In this document: positions 23,216 to 34,260 of the stretch, one piece after another
How positions within the stretch are numbered: the first letter of the stretch is position 1
Layout of the letters: each line of letters opens with the position of its first letter
DNA from: Linum tenue
Taxonomy: Eukaryota > Streptophyta > Magnoliopsida > Malpighiales > Linaceae
Reading direction: 5' to 3'
Length of the DNA stretch: 64,000 bases
NCBI GenBank assembly: GCA_946122785.1
Contig: CAMGYJ010000009.1
Location: 27,687,633 to 27,751,632, forward strand
The notes under the pieces: model-generated
The model's database searches: none
What the model was told of the DNA's origin: nothing
What the model saw: the letters and a program-made list of their open reading frames with translations, nothing else
Made by a program: the position numbers and the translations under genes

Positions 23216-24248
23216 CTTACACTGAATCCAATCCATGCAATTAAGAATCGCTCTTAGCTCAAAACAATGTTCTATGAGAACGGATCCCATGCATAACATC
23301 GTGGTGCACAACCATGCATAATCCAATCCCAATACGTCGCATCATCGCCTCTTCTCTCTCATAGAAAGCCTTTAATTTCTCCCCTCCCCCTAATCTTTAA
23401 TGGACGATTTCTCACTCGTTTTAAGTCAGAAATTAAGGTTTTTTACACAGTTAGATCAGATTAATTGTGCTCTTCAAAATGATATCCACTTTGATATATT
23501 TTTGGAACAAAAAAAGGAGTTATTTTAACCAGTCTATACCATATGGTATTAACTGATAATAAATAAGAGCATACCATATGGTACGAAAGATACCAGCTCA
23601 TACCAGGGTGGTATAGTATGGTATGAAGTTGGTAACGAGAGGTATGAAATTTTTTCAGCAAAAAATTTTGGATCCAATTGATCATGATTAAATCGTTCGT
23701 TCTGTGCAAAAAATTTCGAAAACAACTTAAAAACGAAGGAGATACCATATGGTATGGAGTTAGTAACGAGAGGTATGAAAAAAATTCTTAAAAAATATTA
23801 AAAATGTATTTCATTTTGTAGAGCACAACGAACTCGTTCCTACTGGAAAAAAAAAACCAAATTAGAATGAAGAAGATATAATCCAATTAAAAAAAATAGG
23901 AGAAAAAAAATATTTTTAATTTACAAATTTAAATCTGCAGCCACTTAAAAAAAAAGTTCAAATTTAGTTACTCATATTCAACACTCTAAAAGTATACACC
24001 ATAACTTGAGCCATGTTCTACCACCTACAGCCGCCAAAGCTTGCTTGCCCATGGGCATTCGTTAAAAGCATATTATATCATTATTAGTTCGGCTTTCGAG
24101 GCGATCGCAGTGTGAGGTGGAGCCGTCCACATGAACCAATTCAAGAACCTGGAGGCCCTGACAAATCTCACCGTGACCGCGGCGACCTTTGGGAATAATT
24201 TATTTGTTTATTTATTAGCTTTGGGGTTATGATATAAAGGTAAAAAAG
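23216..24248. repeat. Non-coding stretch with TACCATATGGTA palindrome cluster
   Basis: The perfect palindrome TACCATATGGTA occurs near 23536, 23573 and 23743, with related GGTATAGTATGGTATGAA words. A block GTAACGAGAGGTATGAAA occurs at about 23632 and 23763. The rest is AT-rich or unique sequence without a supportable gene. Confidence 0.5.
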
Positions 24249-25180
24249 TTAAAAATAGGTTTAATACACCTGTATAGCCAGAACTTTCGACTTTATGACA
24301 ATAATAGCCAAATTTTGAAAAATACACTAAAATAGCCATTTCGTCAAAACTTTAACAGAATTATCATTGATGCTGACTGGACTAACGTTGACATGGTGAT
24401 TTTCTTCGAAAGTCATGCCAGGTGGAAATACTCAAATACTCCAAAAATATAAAGTAAATAAATAAAACAAAAAAAAAGCAAAAACTGCATCTCCCCCTCA
24501 ACGCATCTCCTTCTCGACGAACCCCTCCACCGACCCATCTCTCTCTCCGACGTTTGGTGCTCCTCCTTTTCTTCTTCCTCTTCTAGCGTATTCATATTGT
24601 TCGTTTCCTCGACCTGATGGTATCTTCATTGCCGCTTCATCCACCCTTCTCCCTCTGTTCGTCATTCGGATCTGAGTGAAACAGATCGGAGAGAACGAGA
24701 GTGACTCGGCAGCGTCGATCGTCGAGACGTTGGCGTGAAAATCATATGAAAAACACCTTTTCAACGCCATCATCAACATCAAGCACGAGGGATCCTTGTT
24801 GATCGAAACCCAACCACCGCCAAGGCTTGGCTGACTCCGACATCTATTTTCATATCCTCGTCGTGGTCATAGAGGTGTGGGGTCTGTATCTGCCTATCGT
24901 CTCTAGATCTGCCACTACTTCTTCCAATCTCCTTCACCGAGGAATCCAGAGCTTGCCGGAGAGATTGAGACCGTCCTAGTCCTCTGGGCCGCCGCTACCC
25001 TGTATCAGATCTGCATCAAAATTGGGACTTTTTCAATTTTTGCTTTCTTGCCTGATTGAATGTTGGATTCGAAACTGAAGGGTTTCTATGTTGTTTGAAG
25101 TGGGATGAATTGATCTTCGGAGGTGATGATGTTGCGGCCGTATCAGCGGTGGGGATGGGGAGTTGGAGAGGAGAGGAGGA

Positions 25181-25442
25181 TAACAGCAGAGATGAAATGG
25201 AAACTCTAAAACCTGATTTGTTCTCATTCACTTTGAAGCATATATATGGTTTCCAGTAGCTACAGTCTAAAGCTTGAAGGTTAAATAAGGTGAAAAAGTA
25301 CAGAGGTGAAAAACAGAGAAGACAACATTTGAACTAACGTTCCTATGCTGACTTGATGCCATCTTCTTCTTCTTCCCTTGTATGACGTCGCTCCAGCTTA
25401 AATGAGGCGTTTCACCTTGTGATTGTTTTTGTTCAGATGTTA
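25181..25442 (-). repeat. 3' LTR of the Copia element
   Basis: 262 bp, bounded by TAACA...TGTTA on the plus strand. The termini are therefore TAACA/TGTTA rather than the usual TG/CA, which is odd but identical in the other LTR. Confidence 0.9.
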
Positions 25443-27313
25443 CCCCCGGCAAGCTGGTGGGCAGAGAATCTGCAGACCATGCTTGGAGAGAAGGTATGTG
25501 AAGGTGGCAGGAGGCAATTGCTTGGTGAAGATGTCTGCCAACTGGTGGGAGGACGAGACATGGAGGATCTTGATTGTGTCAGATTGGAGCTTTTCTCGAA
25601 CCAGATGGCAGTCAATTTCTATATGTTTAGTTCTTTCATGGAATGTAGGATTCTCTGCAATGTGAATTGCATATTGGTTGTCACAGTATAGGCTTGCTGG
25701 CTGAGGATGAGGCACATGGAAGTCACGTAGCTGATACAGTAACCATTGAATCTCATAGGTTGTGAAGGCAAGAGCTCTGTACTCAGCTTCACATGAAGAC
25801 CTGGAGACAGTGTGCTTTTTTGCTTTTCCATGAGACAAGAGCTGAGCCAAGGTAGATGCAGTACCCTGTAATTGATCTTCGATTGTCTGGACAGGATGCC
25901 CAATCTGAGTCACTGTAGCCTTTTAGGTGAAGATCATTAGCAGCTGGAAAGAATAGACCTGTACTTGGTGCATACTTCAGATATCTGAGAACCCTGATTA
26001 AGGCTTTGTAGTGTTCTTCACCTGGATTGGCCATGAATTGAATCAGCTGCTAATTTGAGAAGCTGATGTCAGGACGAGTGGTGGTGAGGTAGATCAACTT
26101 CCCAACTATTCTTCTATATAGTTCAGCATCAGAGAGAGGCATATCATGAGTGGCAGACATATGGGATTTGTAATCCATGGGAGTAGTAACTGGCCTGGAG
26201 AACACCAGCCTCTTCAATCACCTCAAGGGTATACTTTCTTTGAGAAAGATGAATCCCTGCAGAGTCACGAGAAACTTCAAGGCCAAAGAATTTCAGATGA
26301 CATAGATCCTTAATGCTGAAGGTGGAGTGCAGGAATTCCTTTATATGTGAAATCTCAGTCAGATCCTCACCACCAATGATCAAGTCATCCACATAGATCA
26401 AGATGCAAGTATAGCATGTAGAAGTGGCCTTAAAGAAGAGAGAATGGTCCACCTTGCTTGATTGATAACCCTGTGCATACAAACTGTCAGCCAGAGTAGC
26501 ATACCACTATCTTGGGGCTTGTTTCAGTCCATACAGAGACTTTTTCAACAGGCAGACTGGGTTTGAAATACCAGGAGGGGCTTTATAGCCTTTAGGCAGC
26601 TTCATATGCACTTCCTCCTGTAGATCTCCATGGAGGAAGGCATTGTTTACATCAAGTTGGTGGACAAACCAATTCTTAGCAGCAACAATGGCTAAGAACA
26701 TTCTGACAGTGGTGAGTTTGATGACTGGAGAAAATGTATCCTGGTAATTTACTCCCTCTTGTTGACTGAACCCTTTGGCTACAAGTCTTGCCTTGTGCAA
26801 GTCAAGTTGTTAATTGGAGAGAAATTTCAGTGTAAAGATCCATTTGTTGGCAATGGCTCGTTTTCCTGGTGGGATACTCACAATTATCTAGGTATTGTTC
26901 TTTAAGAGTGCCTGTAGTTCCCTCTGAACAGCCTCATTCCATTTAGGATACAAAATAGCTTCCTCATATGTGTCTGGTTCTTTGTTAGATGAGATGCTGA
27001 GAACAAATTTTTGATGTGGGAATGAAAGAGTGGAATAATCAAGAACATCAGAAAGGGGGTAAGTGATACCTGATTCATGGTTCTCTAAAGAGTGACTGGT
27101 AGAAGAAGACTGCATGAGCAGGTTGCAATGGTATTGCTGAAGTTTTGATGGTAGTTTGGTTGTTCTGGGTTGTTTCCTGAGGGCAATTGGGAGTGAGGGT
27201 GGAGTAGGTTGAGTTGTTGGACTACGTGGATCAGGCGGAGCAGTGGTGGGTTGGCTGAGTGAGGGTTGAAGTGGTAATGGTGAGGGAGGGATGGCAGCTA
27301 GTTGGGAAGGCAT
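25440..27313 (-). pseudogene. Copia reverse transcriptase and RNase H (broken)
   Basis: Continuation of the polyprotein in several frames. A Pro/Ser-rich linker (27313-26888) leads to [33 protein letters not shown] and [14 protein letters not shown] (RT N-terminal half). The catalytic box ILIYVDDLIIGG follows (26482-26144), then [15 protein letters not shown] and [13 protein letters not shown] (RNase H), ending at [11 protein letters not shown] just before the 3' LTR. At least four stops or frameshifts separate these parts. Confidence 0.9.
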
Positions 27314-27522
27314 TGCTAGGTCTGGAAAGTCATAGATGGATCGGTGGTGTAAAGAGGAGGGTTATCAGAGTGGTCAAGTGGGAATGCTTCAGGTGGTTGT
27401 TATTGAAAGGGAAATATGTGTTCACAAAAGATCACATCTCTGGAAATAAACACTTCATGGGTGTGTAAGTCATATATTTTGTACCCTTAAATTCCTGTAG
27501 GATATCCAATAAATACACCTTT

Positions 27523-29829
27523 TCAGGCTCTGGACTGGAATTTTGTTCTATGATTGCTTAATGTAGAGGCATAACACAGGCAACCAAAGACCTTTAAGTT
27601 TTGAAAATCTGGGGGCTGTTGATTAAGCTTTTCATATGAAGTTAGTTCACCTAGAACAGATGTAGGAACACGATTGATCAGATACATAGCATGTCTCACA
27701 CACTCCCGCCAAAACTCCATAGGAAGATGTGATTGAAATTTCAGTGCCCTTGCAACTGCAAAAATATGCTGAAGTTTTCTCTCAACCTTACTGTTCTGCT
27801 GGGGTGTCTCAACACAAGACATCTCATGAACAATGCTAGTGGAGGAAAAGAAGTCTGGCATTGAGAACTCTCTGCCCTGATCAATCCTAATATTTTTGAC
27901 AGAATGATTGTATTGTTTTGCAGTAAGGTTGTAGAATTCTTGCAGTTTTGGGCGTGCCTGAGACTTGTTTTCAAGCAAGACTATCCAGGTGAGTCTACTG
28001 AAGTCATCAACTATAGTTAAGAAGTAATTAAAGCCATCAAAGGTGGGATAAGAACAAGGACCCAAAATATCAACATGTATTAAGGCAAAAGAATGTGCTG
28101 AAACAGTAGTACTGTCTGGAAAAGAAAGCCTTCTTTGCTTTGCAAAGTGGCAAACATCACAAGGATTTGAACTCATGGTTTCTATAGATTTACAAAACGT
28201 TTTCAGTTGTGGTATCTTGAAGTGAGACACATGTCCTAATCTATAGTGCCAGAGATCAAAAGCTTTTGCCGTAGTAGTTGCTATGATTGGCTTAGGGCTA
28301 CTGGGAACTCCTGTGTTGGTCATGTGGTAAAGGCCATGGTGAAGCTCAGCAGAACCAGTCACTCTTCTGAGTTCCATATCCTGTATCATACAAAAATTTG
28401 AGTTGAAGGTTAAGCAGATTGATTTGTTGGTTACCAGTTTGCTTACTGAGAGCAGGTTGAAGGAAAAGTGGGGAACAAACAGAACTTCTTCTAACACCAG
28501 GTCAGCCACTGATGTGACTGTACCTATGTGTGTAGCAGCCACTTGATCACCAGTGGGAAGGGAAATGAAGATATTGGAAACAGGTCTGCAATTTTCTAAC
28601 ACGTTCAGGGAGCATACAATATGGTCAGAGGCACCTGTATCCAAGATCCAGGTGGAACTGGATGGTTTCCTACCAGACACAGTGAAGGATGATTTACCTA
28701 GTGATCCTTCATAGCTGTTAAAGGCAGCTATAGTGTGTTGAGACTGCTTCTGAGAGTCCTTCTCTTTGAGCATTGCCATGAATTGATCATAGTCAGATTT
28801 GGTCAGACGAAATTCTTGTTCGGCAGAAGCAGAATCATTGGAAATGACAGCATTAGATTGGGGCCTGGAAATAGGAGTAGACTGAATGGGTCGAGGTCCT
28901 CCTCCAGCAGGCCAGCCATGCTTATGATAGCATCTGTCCTCAGTGTGCCCTTTCCTCTTGCAAAAAGTGCACTCCATAGGCTTAGAGGTAGTTGGTAAGG
29001 GCCTTGGAAGCATACTAGGCAGCCAGCCATGCTTGTGGTAACACACATCCTCAGTGTGACCATTCTGCTTACAGTAAGTGCAGAAGGGTCGCCTGCCAGG
29101 AGGGCCACCACGTCTGCCTTGGGAAGCCAGACCAAAAGAATCAGAAACAAGGACTTTGCCTTGTTGAGTTCCATACTGTTGCCTCTCATGTTGGAGGAGC
29201 CTTTGAAATACTTTGTCAATCGATGGAAGGGTGTCACCAAACAGGACTTGCGATATAGAAAAACTATAGTTGTCATTGAGACCACGAAGAAATTGAATGA
29301 TATAGTTTGTGTCTCTATAGCCAAGAACCAACTTAATAGCAACACACAACTGAGGACTTGTTTCTGTGCAGGTACAAAGCTCAATCGGTTGATACCCATC
29401 TTATTCATCCTGAATAGTAATGAACTGACCATAATATTCATTTAGGATTTGAGTGCCTTGCTTCAAGCTATAGAGGGCCTCAATTAGTTCAATTATGCGA
29501 ACAACGTCACCTTGACCATAGCGTGCTTTCAAGCTTAGCCAGGCCTCATATGCGAGTTTGAGAGACATAAGAGTTTTTCTAATACCTGGTTCGACAGCCT
29601 GCTGGATCCAACTGAGGACCATGATGTTGTTGCGACTCCAGGACCAATAGAGGGCATCAGTAGCAGCAGGAGGAACAATGGTACCATCAATGAAGCCGAT
29701 TTTGTTCTTCGCTCCAAGGGCATTAAACATTGCTTTGCTCCAATCATTATAGTTTGTGGTGGTGAGTTTTTCACCTACCAAGAGAAGACCGGGTTGCTCT
29801 GATCCGTGAAGGTAGTAAGGATCGGACAT
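27523..29829 (-). pseudogene. Copia gag-protease-integrase, one in-frame stop
   Basis: One frame from 29829 to 27523, broken by a single TAA at 29401-29403. The N-terminal gag region includes LVGEKLTTTNYNDWSKAM and the YEAWLSLKARYGQGD block. Two tandem zinc knuckles of CX2CX4HX4C form follow (CTYCKQNGHTEDVC and CTFCKRKGHTEDRC), each followed by YHKHGW. Next come the aspartic protease WILDTGASDHIV, the GAG-pre-integrase LWHYRLGHVSHFKI, the integrase zinc region CDVCHFAKQRR, and the core with HVDILGP, DDFSRLTWI and RIDQGREF. The protein processes and integrates element cDNA. The frame ends in the integrase C-terminal region. Confidence 0.9.
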
Positions 29830-29909
29830 TGGAAGGGGGTGGAAGAGGGGTTGGCCTGTTCAGCGGCCATTGTTTCTTAACGACGGCTAGGGTTGAGGCT
29901 CTGATACCA

Positions 29910-30174
29910 TAACAACAGAGATGAAATAGAAACCCTAAAATCTGATTTGTTCTCATTCACTTTGAAGCATATATATGGTTTCCAGTAGCTACAGTCCAAA
30001 GCTTGAAGGTTAAACTAGGTGAAAAAGTACGGAGGTGAAAAACAGAGAAGACAACATTTGAACTCTAACGTTCCTATTGCTGACTTGACGCCATCTTCTT
30101 CTTCTTCCCTTGTACGACGTCGCTCCAGCTTAAATGAGGCTTTTCAGCTTGTGATTGTTTTTGTTCAGCTGTTA
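29910..30174 (-). repeat. 5' LTR of the Copia element
   Basis: 265 bp, homologous to 25181-25442, next to the tRNA-Met primer-binding site. Confidence 0.9.
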
Positions 30175-30819
30175 GAGGAGGAAGAGACGGGAGAGAATGA
30201 GGTTGTGGAGAGCGGTGACAGCTTCGACGATCGAGAAGGATAGGTCGGGGATTCAGGAAGAGTGACGACCGCCAGTTTAGTGGAAGGGGTGAGGATCGAA
30301 CAGCTGGGATTAATGGTCAATTTCATGGATGGGAAGGGTTGTTGAAGGTGTTTGAGGGGAATAAGCTTGATGGGATTTGTGGAGTTCATCTCCATTGATG
30401 AATTCAAAAGCTCTCATGTTATTCTTCTCCTAATTGCACCATCGACGAACACAGAGAGATGGAACGGTTCTGTGTGTTTGGGAAAGGACACAGAGGCTTT
30501 TGAGAAACTTGAAATTAGTGTTTTTGTTTTTCTCGATTAATTTTTTTTAAATAATTTTTTAATTTAAAATATGATGTGGCATCTAAGTGAGCACTACATG
30601 TCTAGTTGGAGATGATGGGTTATGCAGGTGGCATCCACATCAGCGTAAAGTCTATATTACTAACGGAGTAACTAACAGTGTTAAATTTTTTAACGAAAAT
30701 GGCTAAATTTGTCAAACAAGTTTCGAAAGTGTGGCTATATTTGTGTATTTTTTAAATTTTGGCTATTATTGTCACAAAGTGTAAAGTTATGGCTATCCAA
30801 GTATATTTCCTTTAAAAAT

Positions 30820-31372
30820 ATGTTTTAAATTAAATAGTGGCATTGCGTCTACATGGCAAGTTTGACTGAGTTGTCACTAATGATGTGTGAGTTGATATTG
30901 CGTCTATAAAGGTAAAAAATTTAACAGCACGAGGAATGGTCTCACAAAAAAACCAGGAACAAAAAGGGGAAACAGAAAGAACAGTAGAGTGCTTTCAACG
31001 GAAGGAAGAAAACCGGGCGTCAAGAACTCCCACTGTTCGCACGCCATCCAAGAAACCAACGAGTGCCCTGTGCTTTGTAGCCTTGCCTCGAGAGACAATC
31101 CATTCGATAATCGTTCTTGTAATCTTCTGTGAGACCAGGTTTTGTGAATAGGTGTTCTATTAAAAAATTCTGGAATTGCGCTCTTTTCAAACAAGCAACA
31201 CAGTGCATGAATGAGGCAAAAGAAAACCCACTAATCGAAACAATATGGAGTTTGAATTGTCCATTCCTTGATGGCTTCCGATATGTTATCAGCAGTAGGG
31301 AGATGACCGCCATTGATGCACAGTACCCCTTCCAGACTTCTTTCGTGAATCAACAATCAATAAAAATATGGT
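30820..31372. other. Unknown segment shared by R1-R3
   Basis: A well-conserved 550-bp block also at 48225-48775 and 58785-59335. On the minus strand it has a frame with MDCLSRQGYKAQ and CVACLKRAQFQNFLIEH, partly open in all copies. I do not recognise it; it could be a captured exon or the 3' end of an unclassified element. Confidence 0.4.
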
Positions 31373-31784
31373 TAATGTGAATGGTAGACAAGAGGGCATG
31401 AATAAGACATCTCGGCACAATGGTCCCACAAAGGGCCAATGGTGGGTATGTGCTAAGTGTAAGGGTCATGAAGGCAAAATGGATGAACAGGGTGAAGTTG
31501 GCCACATGGGTAGTCATCAACTCGTTAAGTCCAAACACCCATCTTCCCAACCTCTCCATAGGTTGAAGTTGGAGAAAACTAAGGCACGGGACGACTCGTG
31601 GATCTTTTTCAGCATGCCTAGGGTACCACGTCAACCCAACATGTCTAGTAAGGTGGCTCAGGCTGAGCAACATGAGACCCTTTGCCAGCCCACTTAGTTA
31701 GGACAGTTTGACCGGGTACCATCTGTTGTTAATATGGAAAATTTGAAACCAATACCAAAGGTGTCGTCTCCCCTAAAGTCTCCC

Positions 31785-32319
31785 CTATGTAAAGGTGTCT
31801 TCCCTCCTATTACCTTTGAAGGTAATCGATTTATGAGATATGTCGTCATTAACACACATTCGCCCCAAAAACGCACAGGTAACCAAAAATGGATCCGAAG
31901 TGGCCGAGATATTTTGAGTAGATGGCGATGCTTACGCTCTGCTATCCCATTCTGTTGTGGGGTATTGACACACGAGTTGTGAAGAAGAATTCCATGTTGG
32001 TCATATAACTGCGATAAATTTCTTGACTGAAATTCGAGCCCATTACATGGATTCGGCTAACTCGCCCTGTAAACTATGTTTGTACCATCTGTGCTCAACA
32101 TCTAATTTAAACTAAAGCAAATACACCCAAGTAGCTCGACTGAAGTCATCCACAATCGTCAAGAAATAACGGGACCCATTCAAAGTCGAGGTTCGATAAC
32201 TACCCCAAATATCCATATGAATAATCTCAAAACAAGCACTAGTCTTTATCTAATGAGAAACAAAAGGTTCTCTTGTGAGTTTAGCGCTAAGGCAAGAATC
32301 ACAATGTTGCCCTACGAGT
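31785..32319 (-). pseudogene. Copia integrase fragment in R1
   Basis: Decayed minus-strand Copia integrase: MRFWGECVLMTTYLINRLPS is readable at 31876-31817, and the region to 32319 retains the zinc-binding SCLSAKLTREPF area. Homologous to 49830-50577 and 60390-61138. Confidence 0.65.
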
Positions 32320-32884
32320 AGGACAGGAAGTTTGGTATCAGTATTTCGGATATACCGAATTTGTCTATATTTGGTATTATCGAATACACGTATTTTTTCT
32401 TAGGATTGGGATTGGGATTCAATTTCAATTGTTATTCGGTATTAGGGATTACGGGATTGGGATCAGTATATACTGAAATACCGAACAATAAAAGCTAGTG
32501 TATATTTTATCCTCTCAATTAGACTCTCTCATTCACTACTACACGACCCTAAACCACCAATCTATTGTTATTTTCATAACACCAAAAAGCAAACATTAGT
32601 ATTAGTCTTCTCCCAGCCTCTTATTCGTCAAATTAAAAATTACCAATGACAAAAACTTGAGATGTCACCTCTCCTCCATTCTCCTTATCTATATCCTAGC
32701 TCTAGCCAAACTCAAGACTCTTTGTTTAGACTCTTTGTCCTATATTAAACAATCAAATCTAATTCATATAATTAATAATTAATTATAAAGGTAATTAATT
32801 TCGTATTCGATAATACAGATTGGGATACCAAAGTACCGATTGGGATACCGAAATATTTAGGGATTGGGATTGATTTTAGGGTGT
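32320..32884. mobile_element. hAT-like MITE in R1, truncated
   Basis: Starts AGGACAGGAAGTTTGGTATC after TACGAGT, as in the two complete copies (50585-51226 and 61146-61792). Rich in GATTGGGAT and GGTAT/ATACC words. Cut at 32884 by the LTR of the minus-strand Athila-type element, which therefore inserted into the MITE. Confidence 0.65.
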
Positions 32885-34245
32885 TGACACGCCGAAACAC
32901 AACACCAAACTACGACCAAGTGTAATCGCAGTCCGGGAATGCAGTAACAGGCAAGTTCTATTATCAACCCGGGGTCTAGATCTACTGCTTACTCCGTGAT
33001 TATTTATTATCTAGCCAACTAATTCGATTGATTGTTGTTTAAAGCAAAAGCAGTAAGAAAGCAGGAAATGGTTCGGTTTTCTAAAGCAGGAAAGAGTCAC
33101 TCAGGAATAAGTCCCCCTAGCCTCTTAGTTAGGTTCAATTGTAATTCCCCTGGGTTGATTCACCGTTGATTAGACTGCGGAAGATCCGACAGTAGCTTGG
33201 AATCTCTTAAGCTGACCAAGCCCTCTCAGTCTAACTACCCGGCAGACGACTAGTCTTCACCGGGATAGAAATCTGAGGCTATGAACACAGACCTCCACTA
33301 CCGGAATTGAATTCCAGTACAAAGCAGTAAACTGGCTAACTCTCGTATAACCAATCTCCTACTATCGAATGAAGAGGCTCTAACAACCTAATCAGATTCT
33401 ATCTATCTCAGGTTGCAGCAGAAATCAAGAAAAGCTGATCAGACTTCAATCAATTCAATAAACATGCATCATTCGATTAAAACCAAACAGTATAATCATC
33501 CCAAGTCATTATAATCGAATCCCTAACACAAGGAACTAGGGTTCTTCATACCCAAGTGAGAGAAAGGTTCTACTCCATAGAAAGAGAAACGAAAACAGAA
33601 ATCAGAGTAGTCATACTCATAGAGATGAGGAAAATCTGCTCTGGGATATCAATCTTCACTCCTGGGGACGCAATCTGAGTTTCAATGGTGAGAAATCCAC
33701 TCCAAATAGCCCCTAGGGTTTGTTCTTCACTCTTTCTCTCTCTAAAACTTTGTTTTTGCTCTAAAAACTCGAATCCCCTTCTCTTTTGGCTGAAATCTGC
33801 CTAAAAGGCATCACTGGGCAAAACACGGTCGAGGGCACGGCCGTGTTTTGCTCCAGCCCGCCCGTGCCCTTTGCCACGTGGTAATTACACGGCCACGGTC
33901 TGGGGAAAACACGGGCGTGTTTTGATGTGGACACGGCCGTGTTCTGAAATGGTCCCGCACGTGTTTTAATGCTCGTGCAGGGCAATTGTGGGGAAGCCTC
34001 GGTAGTAAAAGCACGGGCCAGGAACACGGCCGTGCTTTGCAAGCCTCCTTCCCGTGTTTTGGTCCTAGCTCGACCAAATGACTTCCAAACGCCCCCAAAC
34101 TCGTGTTTGGCCTTCCCTTCGACGCCTGGGACCTGAAATATGACAAAGTAGCACAACCCGGCGTAAAATAGGCCCAAAACACACAACTATGCCCCGCAAA
34201 TGGATAAGAAATAGGGGTATAAAACATGCAATTACATCGTTATCA
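32885..34245 (-). repeat. 3' LTR of the minus-strand Athila-type element (A2)
   Basis: 1,361 bp. Reverse-oriented homologue of the LTR at 1252-2620, with the same GTTTGGTGTTGTGTTT and CGTGTCA end block. The right edge TGATAACG (minus strand) follows the polypurine tract AAGTGTGGGGGAGTT at 34246-34260. It holds three CACGGCCGTG palindromes (33836, 33932, 34025). Confidence 0.85.
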
Positions 34246-34260
34246 AACTCCCCCACACTT

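Larger units (their letters stand above)
25181..30174 (-). mobile_element. Complete Ty1/Copia element
   Basis: LTRs lie at 25181-25442 and 29910-30174, with the 5-bp target duplication GAGGA at 25176-25180 and 30175-30179. The primer-binding site TGGTATCAGAGCCTC (minus strand, 29895-29909) adjoins the 5' LTR and a short G-run polypurine tract adjoins the 3' LTR. The interior has gag, protease, integrase, RT and RNase H in Copia order. The LTRs differ at about 14 positions plus two small indels by eye, near 5%. Confidence 0.93.
25016..30407 (-). pseudogene. Ser/Pro-rich ORF inside the MULE-like element, split by Copia
   Basis: On the minus strand an ORF starts MNSSMEMNSTNPIKLIPLK (30407). It is Ser/Thr/Pro-rich and runs into the Copia insertion at 30175. 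The reading frame continues in phase on the other side (25180-25016), counting the target duplication once, ending in a basic tail (RKQKLKKSQF); about 130 codons in all. I do not recognise the product. The first exon-like part also lies in repeat R2 (47809-47604). It may be a captured gene fragment. Confidence 0.4.
24258..30811. mobile_element. Mutator-like TIR element (Pack-MULE-like), interrupted by Copia
   Basis: The ends are long imperfect inverted repeats of about 200 bp: left 24258-24450 and right about 30590-30811, sharing TGACAATAATAGCCAAA and related blocks. The 9-bp direct repeat TTAAAAATA flanks them (24249-24257 and 30812-30820), as expected for Mutator-type insertion; the motif is AT-rich, so chance is possible. 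Without the Copia insert the element is about 1.55 kb. It carries no transposase, only a small ORF of cellular or unknown origin. Confidence 0.65.
30205..32884. repeat. Mosaic repeat R, copy 1 (R1)
   Basis: Homologous to 47604 onward (R2) and 58474 onward (R3). In order it holds the right arm of the MULE-like element (to 30811), a 550-bp unknown segment, B-like sequence (31370-31780), degenerate Copia integrase (31790-32310) and a hAT-like MITE (32320-32884). It lacks about 870 bp present in R2 (49185-50057); the break is at about 31785. It stops where the Athila LTR begins at 32885. Confidence 0.85.

Noticed and set aside
24131..24230. Short ORF beginning MNQFKNLEALTNLTV
   Set aside because: Only about 30 codons, no family recognised, runs into AT-rich sequence; could be an exon relic but cannot be supported.
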